Source: Psychrobacter alimentarius
Lineage (GTDB): Bacteria; Pseudomonadota; Gammaproteobacteria; Pseudomonadales; Moraxellaceae
Length of the DNA stretch: 64,000 nucleotides
NCBI RefSeq assembly: GCF_001606025.1
Contig: NZ_CP014945.1
Span: forward strand, 2,108,001-2,172,000
Reading direction: 5' to 3'
The notes beneath the pieces are model-generated. The model searched no databases, was not told the DNA's origin, and was given only the letters and a program-made list of their open reading frames with translations. The translations under genes and the position numbers were made by a program. Every line of letters starts with the position of its first letter. The first letter of the stretch is position 1. Shown piece after piece: positions 18,328 through 28,600 of the stretch.

Positions 18328-19494
18328 ATGCGTGAATACAACTTATTTACCTCAGAATCTGTGAGTGAAGGCCATCCTGATAAAATGGCTGACCAAATAT
18401 CAGACGCTATCCTTGATGCTATCTTGAGTGAAGACCTGCATGCACGTGTGGCCTGCGAGACTTTGGTCAAAACAGGTGCGGTGATATTAGCAGGTGAAAT
18501 TACTACAACTGCCAATATCGATTTGGAGCGTCTGGTTCGTGATACTGTGAATGGCATTGGTTATCATCATTCAGATTTGGGCTTTGATGGCGAAACTTGT
18601 GCTGTCATCAATATGCTTGGTAAGCAATCTCCTGAAATTGCTCAAGGGGTTGATCGCAGTGATCCTGAAGAGCAAGGCGCAGGTGACCAAGGTCTAATGT
18701 TTGGTTATGCCAGTAACGAAACTGACGTCTTAATGCCCGCTCCTATCGAATTCGCTCATCGCTTAATGGAACGTCAGTCTGAGCTACGCCGTGCAGGAGA
18801 GCTACCGTGGTTACGTCCAGATGCCAAAGCGCAAGTTACCCTAAAATATGATGGCAATAAGCCCATCGCAGTTGATGCCGTTGTTTTATCGACCCAGCAT
18901 GATCCAAGCATATCGCAAAAGGATCTGCAAGAAGCAGTGATGGAATCTATCATCAAGCACGTATTACCAGCTGAGCTACTACATGCAGGTACACGCTATC
19001 ACATCAATCCAACTGGCAAATTCGTCATCGGTGGCCCTGTTGGTGATGCAGGACTGACAGGTCGTAAAATCATTGTTGATACTTACGGCGGTATGGCGCG
19101 TCATGGCGGCGGTGCATTTAGTGGTAAAGACCCTTCAAAAGTGGATCGTAGCGCAGCGTATGCGGTGCGTTATGTTGCAAAAAACATCGTAGCAGCAGGA
19201 CTGGCTGAGCGCTGTGAAATACAAGTCAGCTATGCGATTGGTGTCGCTGAACCGACTTCTATTTCTGTCAATACTTTTGGCACCAATAAAATCAGCAATG
19301 ATGAGATCATTCGTCTGATTCGTACGCATTTTGACTTGCGTCCTTATGGCATTACTCGCATGCTCAATTTATTGCAGCCAATGTATCAGCAAACCGCTAC
19401 TTTTGGTCATTTCGGTCGTTTGGGCTCAGAAACCGCCTTTACGTGGGAAAAAACAGACAAAGCTGAGATCTTAAAAGCAGACGCTGGTTTATAG
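18328..19494 (+). CDS. metK: S-adenosylmethionine synthase
   Basis: Makes S-adenosylmethionine from methionine and ATP. The protein opens [20 protein letters not shown], typical of MetK, with the ATP-binding GHPDK. Signature motifs [12 protein letters not shown] and [19 protein letters not shown] are present. Its 388 residues match the usual 384 or so. The frame extends upstream to 18289, but the family N-terminus supports 18328, although no strong ribosome site is visible. I see no SAM-riboswitch-like structure in the preceding 160 bases. The next gene is a DUF3144 protein 71 bp downstream. Confidence 0.97.
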   Translation: MREYNLFTSESVSEGHPDKMADQISDAILDAILSEDLHARVACETLVKTGAVILAGEITTTANIDLERLVRDTVNGIGYHHSDLGFDGETCAVINMLGKQSPEIAQGVDRSDPEEQGAGDQGLMFGYASNETDVLMPAPIEFAHRLMERQSELRRAGELPWLRPDAKAQVTLKYDGNKPIAVDAVVLSTQHDPSISQKDLQEAVMESIIKHVLPAELLHAGTRYHINPTGKFVIGGPVGDAGLTGRKIIVDTYGGMARHGGGAFSGKDPSKVDRSAAYAVRYVAKNIVAAGLAERCEIQVSYAIGVAEPTSISVNTFGTNKISNDEIIRLIRTHFDLRPYGITRMLNLLQPMYQQTATFGHFGRLGSETAFTWEKTDKAEILKADAGL

Positions 19495-19565
19495 AAATTT
19501 TACTTTATATCGTTTATAAACCATTTTTATAAACTTAAAATTCCGACACTTATTAGGAGTCGCTT

Positions 19566-19937
19566 ATGTCTCAAGACAATATTCAAGACAACAACACTCA
19601 AGACAACAATGTGGATGCAAACATTGAGATCACCCCTGAAATGCAGGCATTTTACCAGCGCGCTGATGCCATTATCGGTGTTGCAAATAGCCAATTGGGG
19701 CCAGAAGCACATTCTGGACAAGTAGGTGCTTCTTTATTGTATGCAGCCGCACGCTATAGTGCGTCAGTCGCCTCTATCGGTTTTATTAAAGGTGACGACT
19801 TTGCCAAAGAAAAAGACGATATCGTTGAATTCTATGTCAAACAGTATCGTCAGATGTTAAGCGATAACTTAACAGATTATGCGCAAAACTTTGATAAATA
19901 TGTTCAAATCAACAAAGATGATAAACCAGCTGAATAA
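19566..19937 (+). CDS. DUF3144 domain protein
   Basis: A 123-residue acidic cytosolic protein. Residues about 25-115 (MQAFYQRADAIIGVANSQL, LLYAAARYSASVAS, FVKQYRQMLSDNL-like) match the helical DUF3144 family, whose function is unknown. The first 20 residues are a low-complexity Asn/Asp/Gln repeat (QDNIQDNNTQDNN). Good ribosome site: TTAGGAGT at 19551-19558. It lies 71 bp after metK and ends before a strong terminator, so it may share the metK transcript. Confidence 0.87.
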   Translation: MSQDNIQDNNTQDNNVDANIEITPEMQAFYQRADAIIGVANSQLGPEAHSGQVGASLLYAAARYSASVASIGFIKGDDFAKEKDDIVEFYVKQYRQMLSDNLTDYAQNFDKYVQINKDDKPAE

Positions 19938-19984
19938 AGTCAGCTTGCTTATTTGATATTTTGATAGCAGTAATACTTATATTA

Positions 19985-20018
19985 AAGCCCAAGCTGTCTG
20001 ACAAGCTTGGGCTTTTTT
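19985..20018 (+). terminator. Intrinsic terminator of the metK-DUF3144 unit
   Basis: A perfect 11-bp stem, AAGCCCAAGCT (19985-19995) and AGCTTGGGCTT (20004-20014), with an 8-base loop and T6 ending at 20018. Confidence 0.88.
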
Positions 20019-20159
20019 GTTGATACTTTTAACCTCATTAGCCTCATTATATTTTAAAAACGATACCCTATAGATGGTCGCTTATAAATGCGCTACTATC
20101 AATAAGACAGCAGCATGTCGGTAACAAAAATCACCATCTTCATCTCATAAGGACATACC

Positions 20160-20483
20160 ATGATGATCAATTTGCTTAAATCTTCTTTACTTGGTTTAAC
20201 CCTAACAATGGCACTGACAAGTTGTAGTTATTTATCGAGTCCAGACACAAATACCGCACCTACTCAGCCAACTAAGACCAGCAATACACTACCTCAAGGC
20301 AGCTTTACTCAATGCCCGCCTTCTAACGCGAATGCTGGAGATACCATGTGTACCATGCAGTATGATCCAGTCTGTGTAAAAACCAAGGTCGGTTCCGTAA
20401 TTGGTTACCGTACAGCAGGCAATGCTTGCTCTGCTTGCAATATGCCCGAAGCAGTAGGCTATGTGAAAGGTGAATGTAAATAA
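20160..20483 (+). CDS. Small lipoprotein with Kazal-like Cys-rich domain
   Basis: A 107-residue protein. The signal peptide ends in a lipobox (MALTSC), after which there is a Thr/Pro-rich spacer and a C-terminal domain of about 60 residues with six cysteines (CPP, MCTMQYDPVCVKTKVG, NACSACNMPEA, GECK). The spacing and the DPVC...GNAC pattern resemble Kazal-type serine-protease-inhibitor domains, which occur in some bacterial lipoproteins. Whether it inhibits a protease is unknown. AAGGA lies 6 bases before the ATG. It is convergent with the BCCT transporter gene across a bidirectional terminator. Confidence 0.8.
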   Translation: MMINLLKSSLLGLTLTMALTSCSYLSSPDTNTAPTQPTKTSNTLPQGSFTQCPPSNANAGDTMCTMQYDPVCVKTKVGSVIGYRTAGNACSACNMPEAVGYVKGECK

Positions 20484-20557
20484 TACCGCACCCAAAGATT
20501 TAAAATCATGCTCAGACAACTGAGCGCTTTAAACAAAATTATTTGCCATACAGACAT

Positions 20558-20595
20558 AAAAAATCCTAAAACACTCATGTGTCTTAGGATTTTTT
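20558..20595. terminator. Bidirectional terminator between convergent genes
   Basis: AAAAAATCCTAA (20558-20569) pairs with TTAGGATTTTTT (20584-20595), with an inner ACAC/GTGT pairing. The T-runs on both strands suit the convergent lipoprotein and BCCT genes. Confidence 0.87.
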
Positions 20596-20636
20596 GTTTT
20601 AGATAACCATCATATGATAGCTATTTTATCAGCGAA

Positions 20637-22286
20637 CTATTCGTCTTTTGTAATCTTGGGTGGCCCTTTTAATAAGTGCTCATCAGCAAATTCATTGGCT
20701 GAGTTATGATCGGCAGACTCTTCAGTAATAAAGTGCTGCTGAGCCCGATAAAGTATCAGTCGGTCTCGACCCAAACCACGATGCAACGCATACATCATCA
20801 AAAATATGACCAAAGCAAAGGGCAGTCCCGCGACAATAGCTGCCGCCTGTAAAGCACCCAAGCCACCAGCAGCCAACAGAATAGCAGCAATCAAACCTTC
20901 CGTAACTGCCCAAAACAAGCGCTGAATTTTAGGTGGATTGGTATCACCACCAGCAGTCAACATATCAATCACAAAGCTCGCCGAATCTGATGACGTGACA
21001 AACCATAGGATGATCATAACAACGATAAGTAACGTAATCGGTTTTGTAAATGGATAATACTCAACCAGTCTAAAAATGGCGCTGCCCATGTCTTGCTGTA
21101 CGGCTTCTACCAAGCCTGGATTGGCAAGGGTTGGATCAAGCCCTGCGAGCAGCTCCATATGGATAGCCACACCGCCAAAAGTTGTGAACCAGAAAAATAA
21201 AAGCACCATTGGAATTAAAAGCACACCCAATACAAACTCGCGAATCGTACGACCACGGCTGATACGAGCAATAAACACCCCTACAAATGGTGCCCAACTT
21301 ACCCACCATGCCCAGTAGAACATGGTCCAACTGCTTTGCCAGTCTGTATTACTATAAGACTCACCCCACGTTGATAAAGGTATTAAATTAACTACGTAAT
21401 TCCCGATATTTTCAAGAAAGCTATCAAGAATAAATAAGGTTGGTCCCAAAATAACCATAAAGGCCAAAAGTATACCTGTAAAGCCCATATTGATATCGCT
21501 TAAGCGCTTGATACCTTTATCAAGACCAAGCATCAACGAACCACATGCAAGTGCGGTCACAAAAGCAATAGTAATAAACTGTACTGTCAAATTGTTGGGA
21601 ATACCAAATAAGTTCTCTAGACCTGAATTGATCTGCATAACACCCAGACCCAAAGAAGTTACTACCCCAAACATCGTACCGAACACGGCCAAGATATCAA
21701 CCGTATGACCCCAGCGACCGTAAATTTTTTCGCCTAATATAGGATACAGGGTTGAGCGAATAGAGAGCGGTAAACCACGACGAAAATGGAAGTAAGCCAA
21801 CGACAACGCTACAATGGTATAAATGGCCCAAGCATGTAAACCCCAATGCAAAAATGAGATGCTCATTGCTTGCTTGGCAGCCTCTATCGTCTCCGGCTCG
21901 CCAAGTGGCGGTGCCATATAGTGATACAACGGCTCAGCTGTGCCCCAATATACCAATCCGATACCAATACCGGCTGAGAACAACATGCCAATCCATGAGA
22001 ACAGACTGTACTCTGGTTTCTCTGTCTGTTGGCCTAAACGTATATCACCATACCGACTCGCTGCAAGGTAAATACAAAAGATCAGCGCCAAGTTCATCAA
22101 AATGGTGAACATCCAGCCGAACTTATCAGTAATAAAATTTTGTAAGAAAGTAAATAGTGTTCCTGCTGTTTCGGTGAAAAAAGCACCAAAAATAATAAAC
22201 CCTACGATAAGTAATGCCGAAGTAATAAACACAGGTTTACTAACTCGGGGGAATGGGCCTAATCTGCCAACCTTTACATGATCCAT
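20637..22286 (-). CDS. BCCT-family betaine/carnitine/choline transporter
   Basis: A 549-residue inner-membrane transporter of the BCCT family, which takes up quaternary-ammonium osmolytes such as glycine betaine or choline with Na+ or H+. Twelve hydrophobic segments are evident. The family signatures are SAGIGIGLVYWGTAEPLYHY in TM3 and the Trp-rich FYWAWWVSWAPFVGVFIARI in TM8, with SRGRTIREFVLGVL after it. The TM3 glycine stretch is not identical to the betaine-specific GMG motif of BetP, so the substrate is uncertain. A charged C-terminal tail of about 50 residues follows the last membrane segment and could sense osmotic state, as known in BetP. Start at 22286, with a GAGG-like site about 11 bases upstream. 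Confidence 0.94.
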   Translation of the reverse strand: MDHVKVGRLGPFPRVSKPVFITSALLIVGFIIFGAFFTETAGTLFTFLQNFITDKFGWMFTILMNLALIFCIYLAASRYGDIRLGQQTEKPEYSLFSWIGMLFSAGIGIGLVYWGTAEPLYHYMAPPLGEPETIEAAKQAMSISFLHWGLHAWAIYTIVALSLAYFHFRRGLPLSIRSTLYPILGEKIYGRWGHTVDILAVFGTMFGVVTSLGLGVMQINSGLENLFGIPNNLTVQFITIAFVTALACGSLMLGLDKGIKRLSDINMGFTGILLAFMVILGPTLFILDSFLENIGNYVVNLIPLSTWGESYSNTDWQSSWTMFYWAWWVSWAPFVGVFIARISRGRTIREFVLGVLLIPMVLLFFWFTTFGGVAIHMELLAGLDPTLANPGLVEAVQQDMGSAIFRLVEYYPFTKPITLLIVVMIILWFVTSSDSASFVIDMLTAGGDTNPPKIQRLFWAVTEGLIAAILLAAGGLGALQAAAIVAGLPFALVIFLMMYALHRGLGRDRLILYRAQQHFITEESADHNSANEFADEHLLKGPPKITKDE

Positions 22287-22424
22287 TATTTATTAGCCTC
22301 GATTTTTTAGAAGGGTCACCTTAACAAGGTCGCTCATAATTATCAAATCTAATTCAAATACTTACAATTTCGTTACTAATAGACATACTATAAAATTATG
22401 TAGCATATCCATATGCAGTTTTAC

Positions 22425-22464
22425 AAAAAATAGACAAACTAGGTAGCGCTACCTACCTCAGTTT
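22425..22464 (-). terminator. Terminator of the sugar dehydrogenase gene
   Basis: A perfect 14-bp palindrome AGGTAGCGCTACCT (22441-22454) is extended by AAACT/AGTTT arms with a small bulge. On the minus strand it is followed by a T6 run (22425-22430). Confidence 0.65.
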
Positions 22465-22533
22465 GCCTACTAATTTTTGTATTCACAGATAATTTTTAAA
22501 ACAATAAAACAGAAATATAGGGGGGGGAATATC

Positions 22534-23775
22534 TTATTTCGGTATTAGTTGCAGCAACTTGCTGTCATTCTCATCTTCCAATACCCATACTTTACCATCC
22601 ACTGTCAACACACTACGAATACGTTCACCCATATCATACCGATAACGCTCGGAAGCAGTATTATTATTAACATCCACTACTACTAAAGCCTTTGAGGATA
22701 ATCCACCAACTAGAAAATCTCCTTGCCATGCTGGGAAATCGTTATGTGTACCAGCAGTATAGAGACTCATTGATGAGGGTGAGATGACAGGCGTCCATGT
22801 GACTTTAGGTGCTGCAAACTCAGGACGAGTATCATGATCGGGAATAGGCGTACCAGAATAGTTGCGTCCGTTAGACACAATCGGCCAACCATAGTTCTTG
22901 CCTTTTTCAATTAAGTTAAATTCATCACCATCCTTTGGCCCCATCTCACTTATCCATAACTTACCATTTTCATCGAATCTCATCCCCAGTACATTACGAT
23001 TGCCTACTGTCCAAAACTGAGAAGCAATTTTGTTGCTATCACTGACAAATGGATTGTCTTTTGGCACCGAGCCATCAGGATGTAACCTAATGATTTTGCC
23101 CAAGTTCATACTCATGTCTTGCGCTGGGTCTTTTTTCTGACGCTCCCCTGAGCTGATATACAAATACTGTCCGTCAGGTGAAAATAGCAAGCGATGACTA
23201 TAATGACCTTGCCCAGTTACTTTCGGTGTTTGTTGCCAAATTGGGGTGATATTTTGCAGACTTGGCGTCGCACTATTCAATCCTGACAGTTTGGCCTTTA
23301 TCACCTTAGCCCCAAATTTATTGCTATCAGTGCCCTTACCTGCTTCTGCATAGCTGATATAGACGTTGTTGGAGGTCGCAAAATCTGGCGCAACCGTAAT
23401 ATCTCCCAATCCACCTTGTCCGCCGTAAGCAACGCTAGGTATACCCGTAACTTCTGTCTTAGCCCCTGTAGCAGTATCTACAATAAACAACTCACCTGTC
23501 TTTTGCGTGACCAAAAACTTGAGGGACGCATTATTCGATTTGGGCAGCGCTACCATTGCCCAAGGCTCATCAAAAGTTGCAACAGTCTTGGTAGTGAATT
23601 CAGGTTTTTCATTGCTGACGGCTGATTTTTTAGGTGAGGTTTTTGCGTCTTTGGAATCCGTACTGGTAGTTAGGCCTGATTGATTGGAGCAAGCTGCCGT
23701 ACTAAACAGAAGTGCTGATACAATGATTGGTAGGGTTAATGGTGTGCTGATATGCCTTTTGTTGATTGTCGTCAT
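22534..23775 (-). CDS. PQQ-dependent aldose sugar dehydrogenase-like lipoprotein
   Basis: A six-bladed beta-propeller quinoprotein of the soluble glucose dehydrogenase/YliI group, which oxidises aldoses with PQQ in the periplasm. The 413-residue protein has a lipoprotein signal (LLFSTAACSN). The family blocks are present: GGQGGLGDITVAPDF, GHYSHRLLFSPDGQYLYIS (His and Arg near PQQ), NVLGMRFDENGKLWISEMGP with DEFNLIEKGKNYGWP, and a final WVLEDENDSKLLQL. After the lipobox comes a Ser/Lys-rich linker. Good ribosome site GGAGAG before the ATG. No PQQ biosynthesis genes are in the window. A run of eight G lies a few bases past the stop codon (22520-22527). Confidence 0.9.
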   Translation of the reverse strand: MTTINKRHISTPLTLPIIVSALLFSTAACSNQSGLTTSTDSKDAKTSPKKSAVSNEKPEFTTKTVATFDEPWAMVALPKSNNASLKFLVTQKTGELFIVDTATGAKTEVTGIPSVAYGGQGGLGDITVAPDFATSNNVYISYAEAGKGTDSNKFGAKVIKAKLSGLNSATPSLQNITPIWQQTPKVTGQGHYSHRLLFSPDGQYLYISSGERQKKDPAQDMSMNLGKIIRLHPDGSVPKDNPFVSDSNKIASQFWTVGNRNVLGMRFDENGKLWISEMGPKDGDEFNLIEKGKNYGWPIVSNGRNYSGTPIPDHDTRPEFAAPKVTWTPVISPSSMSLYTAGTHNDFPAWQGDFLVGGLSSKALVVVDVNNNTASERYRYDMGERIRSVLTVDGKVWVLEDENDSKLLQLIPK

Positions 23776-23876
23776 CTTTTACTCTCCATCCGTGTTAAGT
23801 TCGTGTCATTAGAGCTTAAATTATTTATAACACAGTCATCGTGTTAAAAAAGTAAAATAATACCAATACACAACGT

Positions 23877-23911
23877 AAAAACCCCTCACTTGCCATCGCA
23901 AGTAAGGGGTT
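23877..23911 (-). terminator. Intrinsic terminator of clpB
   Basis: On the minus strand ACCCCTTACTTGC pairs with GCAAGTGAGGGGT (one A-C mismatch, loop GATG), followed by T5. It lies about 40 bases past the clpB stop codon. Confidence 0.85.
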
Positions 23912-23949
23912 GGTTTATATTTACAAAAAACATTGTTTGGCGTTTGCTA

Positions 23950-26547
23950 TTAACTCATTCTCAGTTTATCAAAAACCAGTTTGTCATCAGCGCCGACATC
24001 GACTTTAATGATGTCACCAGCAACAAAATCACCTGCCAGCAGTTTGAGTGACAATGGGTTTTCGATCTCTTGCTGAATCGCACGTTTTAGTGGACGCGCG
24101 CCGTAGACAGGATCGTAACCCACAGCAACCAGCTTATTCATTGCATCTGCTGATAGTTCAATATCCATTTCACGCTCATACAAACGCTTGCGCAATCGAT
24201 CTAGCTGGATATCAGCGATACCTGCCATTTGTGACATACCGAGTGGATGAAAGACAACAATTTCATCAATACGGTTGACAAATTCAGGACGGAAATGTTG
24301 TCCAACAGACTCCATCACTTCAGCTTTGATATCCTCATAGCTTTCACCAACCATTTCCTGAATCTTATGCGACCCCAAATTACTGGTCATGATGATAACC
24401 GTATTTTTAAAATCCACCACTCGGCCTTGAGAGTCCGTCAAACGCCCATCATCCAATACTTGTAGCAAGATATTAAACACATCAGGATGCGCTTTTTCAA
24501 CTTCATCAAACAAGATAACACTATAAGGCTTGCGACGTACCGCTTCCGTCAATGCACCGCCCTCTTCGTAACCGACGTACCCTGGAGGCGCACCCACCAG
24601 ACGACTGACGCTATGCTTCTCCATATATTCGCTCATGTCGATACGGACAATGGCGTCTTCACTATCGAACAAGAAGTTCGCAAGCGATTTGGTCAGCTCT
24701 GTCTTACCAACACCCGTTGGCCCTAAGAATAGGAAGGAACCTGATGGGCGATTCGGATCGGACAATCCTGCTCGACTACGACGTACGGCATTGGCGACCG
24801 CTTCGACCGCTTCATCTTGACCAATTACACGCTCATGGAGTTTTTGTTCCATGGCGAGCATTTTGTCACGCTCACCCTGCATCATTTTACTGACTGGGAT
24901 ACCGGTCGCTGCTGCAACCACTTCTGCAATCTCATTGTCTGTGACTTTATTACGTAGCAATTTGACACCATTGCCTTCACCGGTCTGCTCTTTTTGCTCT
25001 GCCAAGTCAGACTCAGTGATACGGCGCTCTAACTGCGGAATGGTCTCATATTGCAGTTTGCTCATGGTTTCATAGTCACTTTCGCGACTGGCTTTGTCAT
25101 AAGCAATACGCGCTTTGTCTAGCTCGTCTTTTAACTGCTGGCTGCCTTTGACCAAAGCTTTTTCGGCTTGCCAAATCTCATTAAGGTCAGCGTATTCTTT
25201 TTCAAGCTCTTCGATTTGCGCATCCAATACTTTACGCTCTGCTTGCGCCCCTGCGTCTTCTTCATTTTTTAGGACTTCGCGCTGCATTTTTAACTGAATC
25301 AAGCGACTATCAAGCTTGCCCAAAGCTTCAGGCTTACTGTCCATCTCCATACGTAAGCGACTGGCTGCTTCGTCAATCAAATCAATCGCTTTATCCGGTA
25401 GCTTGCGATCGGTGATATAACGATGACTCATACGAGCGGCAGCAATGATTGCGCTGTCTTGAATATCGACGCCGTGATGTAACTCATAACGCTCTTTGAG
25501 GCCACGCAATATCGCAATGGTATCCTCAACCGTTGGCTCATCGACAAGTACTTTTTGGAAACGACGTTCAAGCGCGGCATCTTTTTCAATAAATTGGCGA
25601 TACTCATCAAGCGTTGTCGCGCCAACACAATGTAGCTCACCACGAGCTAATGCTGGTTTGAGCATGTTACCTGCATCCATCGCGCCTTCTGATTTGCCTG
25701 CACCGACCATGGTATGTAGCTCATCGATAAACAAGATAACGTTGCCTTCTTGCTTGGCCAAATCACTCAACACGCTTTTGAGACGCTCTTCGAACTCACC
25801 GCGGAATTTAGCACCCGCAATAAGCGCACCTAAGTCTAATGATAGCACTTCTTTACGACGTAGGCCTTCTGGCACATCGCCATTGATAATTTTTTGTGCT
25901 AAGCCTTCGACGATTGCCGTTTTACCCACACCCGGCTCACCGATTAACACTGGGTTATTTTTAGTACGGCGCGAGAGCACTTGAATGGTACGGCGAATCT
26001 CTTCATCACGGCCAATCACTGGATCAAGCTTACCAAGCTCCGCCTGTTCAGTTAGGTTGATCGTATATTTATTGAGTGCATCACGCTGATCTTCGGCATT
26101 TTGATTGTTTACCGTGTCATCACCGCGCAATTGTTCAATGACTACCTTTAACTTGCTTGCCGTCACGCCAGCACTTTCAAATATTTTCTTAGTTTCGCCT
26201 TGTTCGGCAAGTGCCAACATGACCCATTCTGTCGCAATAAAATCATCGCCTTCTTTTTGTGCTTGGCGATCTGCTAAATTTAGAATTTTGACTGAATTTG
26301 GGTTTAAATTGACATCGCCTGTCGGCTCTGAAATCGTTGCTTGCTTATCTAACGCCTTTGCCACGCCATTTTTTAACGCAGGAATAGAAGCGCCTGCTTG
26401 TTGGCAAATCGACAGATTGGATTCATCTTGCAGCAACACCGCCAGCAAATGGACAGGATCAATGCCTGTATGATCGCGTCCTAACGCTAGACTTTGGGCT
26501 TCTTGAATCGCCGATTGCAGTTTTTGGGTAAATTTTTCGAACCTCAT
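23950..26547 (-). CDS. clpB: ATP-dependent disaggregase ClpB
   Basis: A Hsp100 chaperone that, with DnaK, extracts polypeptides from aggregates. At 865 residues it has the full family length. Domains in order: N-terminal Clp_N repeats (1-150), AAA+ module 1 with Walker A GEPGVGKT and Walker [11 protein letters not shown], a coiled-coil middle domain (about 400-525, rich in Glu/Lys/Gln), AAA+ module 2 with [15 protein letters not shown] and [13 protein letters not shown], and the C-terminal D2-small domain. GGAC/AGGA lies 8-9 bases before the ATG. A sigma-32-like promoter is visible about 110 bases upstream, and a strong terminator follows. Confidence 0.97.
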   Translation of the reverse strand: MRFEKFTQKLQSAIQEAQSLALGRDHTGIDPVHLLAVLLQDESNLSICQQAGASIPALKNGVAKALDKQATISEPTGDVNLNPNSVKILNLADRQAQKEGDDFIATEWVMLALAEQGETKKIFESAGVTASKLKVVIEQLRGDDTVNNQNAEDQRDALNKYTINLTEQAELGKLDPVIGRDEEIRRTIQVLSRRTKNNPVLIGEPGVGKTAIVEGLAQKIINGDVPEGLRRKEVLSLDLGALIAGAKFRGEFEERLKSVLSDLAKQEGNVILFIDELHTMVGAGKSEGAMDAGNMLKPALARGELHCVGATTLDEYRQFIEKDAALERRFQKVLVDEPTVEDTIAILRGLKERYELHHGVDIQDSAIIAAARMSHRYITDRKLPDKAIDLIDEAASRLRMEMDSKPEALGKLDSRLIQLKMQREVLKNEEDAGAQAERKVLDAQIEELEKEYADLNEIWQAEKALVKGSQQLKDELDKARIAYDKASRESDYETMSKLQYETIPQLERRITESDLAEQKEQTGEGNGVKLLRNKVTDNEIAEVVAAATGIPVSKMMQGERDKMLAMEQKLHERVIGQDEAVEAVANAVRRSRAGLSDPNRPSGSFLFLGPTGVGKTELTKSLANFLFDSEDAIVRIDMSEYMEKHSVSRLVGAPPGYVGYEEGGALTEAVRRKPYSVILFDEVEKAHPDVFNILLQVLDDGRLTDSQGRVVDFKNTVIIMTSNLGSHKIQEMVGESYEDIKAEVMESVGQHFRPEFVNRIDEIVVFHPLGMSQMAGIADIQLDRLRKRLYEREMDIELSADAMNKLVAVGYDPVYGARPLKRAIQQEIENPLSLKLLAGDFVAGDIIKVDVGADDKLVFDKLRMS

Positions 26548-26659
26548 ATTTGTGTCCTTTTATAATTAGTATTTTTAGTTGATTGACAAAAAATAAGATA
26601 CTGGAACTGTGGTGGTGACCACAAATTTTGTCAGGTATCAATCATTGTCAGTTATTATC

Positions 26660-26689
26660 TATATAGGGTACGTCATGCCAGATTTCAAC
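26660..26689 (-). promoter_or_regulatory. Sigma-32-like heat-shock promoter of clpB
   Basis: On the minus strand GTTGAAA (26683-26689) is followed after 14 bases by CCCTATATA (26660-26668), close to the RpoH consensus CTTGAAA-N11-16-CCCCATNTA. The predicted leader is about 105 bases. clpB is a classical RpoH-dependent gene. The rest of 26548-26975 is AT-rich, with a small GTGGT/ACCAC dyad at about 26610 and no ORF. Confidence 0.65.
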
Positions 26690-26975
26690 TCACATATATG
26701 AGTTGTCAACCACAAATAGTGACTTATTGGTAATAGCAAAAAAGTCCGATTCTAATACTATAAAAAAACCTTACTAATTGTGATGATATCACCATAGGAC
26801 TTTAATAAGTACATGAAGTATGTATTTCAAGAGAATAAATAAAGAATCATGAAAAGAGAAGTTTGTTTGGCGAAAAGGTGTCAGCAAAGAATAGGTGTTA
26901 TCGTTTTTATAGCAAAATTTTATTAGTATCTTTTGAATACTTACTTATTATTCATATTTTAGAACCAAGAAGTCA

Positions 26976-27545
26976 TTACTCGACGATTTCGATAAGTGTT
27001 CCAACGTTTACCGCAGCCATAATCTCATCTATTTCTTCATTGGTCACAGCAATACACCCTTCGGTCCAGTCACGTTTTTGATTGAACCAAGCTAGATGGC
27101 CAAAGCCATTCATCTGTCCATGAATCATAATATCGCCGCCCGCATCAACGCCCAATAACTGCGCTCTCGCCTTATCAGCAGCATTAGGATAGCTGACATG
27201 AATAGAACGATAGGCAATAGAATTTTCGTTTTTATAATCCAAGGTGTAGCTGCCTGCAGGCGTACGATTGTCCCCTTTTTGCTGCTTATGACCAACAGGG
27301 TCCCCTCCCAATGAAATTTTGTACGACTGAATCACTGTGTCACCGCTCAATAATTTAAGCACTCGCTGCGACTTAATCACCAAGATTTTATCGATGATAG
27401 TCGTATCAGGAATGGGTGATGGTTGTTTTGAGTGACTGTTGACATAGATGACCGCGCCAGCGCTCACAATGGTAGCAAGGCCAAGTCCTATCGCGACAAA
27501 CAACCAGTTTGAATGTTTACTAGCATGTGTGTGAAAAAATGACAT
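26976..27545 (-). CDS. L,D-transpeptidase (YkuD domain), membrane-anchored
   Basis: A 189-residue envelope enzyme. An N-terminal hydrophobic segment (WLFVAIGLGLATIVSAGAVI) anchors it with the catalytic part in the periplasm. The YkuD domain starts at about residue 48 (ILVIKSQRVLKLLSGDTVIQ) and carries the active-site sequence HGQMNGFG...TEGCIAVTNEEI, with the His and catalytic Cys of the HxnSxGC(I/V) motif. Such enzymes make 3-3 peptidoglycan crosslinks or attach lipoproteins to the wall. This short form lacks a LysM domain. AAGGAT lies upstream of the ATG. Physiological role uncertain. Confidence 0.92.
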   Translation of the reverse strand: MSFFHTHASKHSNWLFVAIGLGLATIVSAGAVIYVNSHSKQPSPIPDTTIIDKILVIKSQRVLKLLSGDTVIQSYKISLGGDPVGHKQQKGDNRTPAGSYTLDYKNENSIAYRSIHVSYPNAADKARAQLLGVDAGGDIMIHGQMNGFGHLAWFNQKRDWTEGCIAVTNEEIDEIMAAVNVGTLIEIVE

Positions 27546-27679
27546 AGACTTTAATCCTTATAACAAATACTAAATAGCAATGAGTCATAATATATCAAAG
27601 CACTATGCCAAGTTTTATGCAAAAGTGATGAATCAGACAGCTAGAAATACTGTCCTCTATTTAAAGACGTGATGTAGCA

Positions 27680-28480
27680 TCACATCATACGAATCGCGCC
27701 GTCCAAACGAATAACCTCGCCATTTAAGTACGCATTATCGATGATATGGGTGACCAGCTTGGCAAACTCAGCCGGATTGCCCAAACGTTTTGGATAAGGC
27801 ACGCCTGCCTCCAACTGTTCACGCGCTTTTTCAGGAATGCTCTGCATCATTGGCGTGGCAAAAACGCCAGGCGCAATGGTCATCACCCGAATACCGTGAC
27901 GCGCAAGCTCACGCGCAAGCGGTAACGTCAAACCTACCACGCCTGCCTTTGACGAGGAATAACTGGCTTGTCCCACTTGACCGTCAAAGGCAGCGATAGA
28001 CGCAGTATTGATAATAATGCCTTGGTCAGCATTGTTTTTTTCGGCATAGTTTTCTACCGCCGTTGTCGCATCACTAGCGACGCGCTTGGCGATACTGGCA
28101 GCGACCAAACGCGCCACATTAAATGAGCCTACAAGGTTAATATTGACTCCGCGACTAAAGGACTCAAGATCCGCTGGATTATTATCACGATCCAGCAGCT
28201 TTTGTACGACAGCGATGCCAGCGCAGTTAACAGAGCCTTGTAAACTGCCAAACGCTTTTTCGGCCATATCGACAGCAGCTTGCACATCATCGCCACTGGT
28301 TATGTCACACCGTATAAACCGTGCTTTATCACCTAGCTCATTGATTAAAGCTTGTCCTGCCGATTCGTTGAGATCGGCAATCACGACATTACCGCCTTGA
28401 GCAACAATAGCGCGAACCACTGCTTCTCCTAAACCTGATGCCCCGCCCGTCACCAAAAAGCTGTTTTTTTCAATATGCAT
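27680..28480 (-). CDS. SDR family 3-hydroxyacyl-CoA dehydrogenase (type II, HSD17B10-like)
   Basis: A 266-residue SDR. SFLVTGGASGLGEAVVRAIV is the nucleotide motif, VIADLNE implies NAD, NCAGI follows, IINTASIAAFDG has the catalytic Ser and YSSSKAGVVGLTLPLAREL the Tyr-Lys pair. The block PYPKRLGNPAEFAKLVTHII and the end NGEVIRLDGAIRM are characteristic of type II 3-hydroxyacyl-CoA / 2-methyl-3-hydroxybutyryl-CoA dehydrogenases (isoleucine and fatty-acid degradation). The frame extends to a GTG at 28495, but AAAGGAG precedes the ATG at 28480. An acyl-CoA synthetase gene lies upstream in the same direction, separated by a dispersed repeat. Confidence 0.9.
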   Translation of the reverse strand: MHIEKNSFLVTGGASGLGEAVVRAIVAQGGNVVIADLNESAGQALINELGDKARFIRCDITSGDDVQAAVDMAEKAFGSLQGSVNCAGIAVVQKLLDRDNNPADLESFSRGVNINLVGSFNVARLVAASIAKRVASDATTAVENYAEKNNADQGIIINTASIAAFDGQVGQASYSSSKAGVVGLTLPLARELARHGIRVMTIAPGVFATPMMQSIPEKAREQLEAGVPYPKRLGNPAEFAKLVTHIIDNAYLNGEVIRLDGAIRMM

Positions 28481-28600
28481 GACTGCTCCTTTCACTTTCT
28501 AATTGTTATGAACTATTTTTTCTATGCGCTATTTTTTACAAGCTGGCTTTATACGAACTATGGTTAATCCTAAATAAAAAAAGCACAACAATAATAATGG

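Noticed and set aside
25496..25984. 162-residue open frame on the plus strand opposite clpB
   Set aside because: It lies wholly antisense to a strongly conserved clpB region, is Ser/Arg/Pro-rich and has no family likeness; it is a codon-bias shadow. The same holds for the frames at 10041-10469 (opposite the rnhA/dnaQ fusion) and 16821-17261 (opposite nth).
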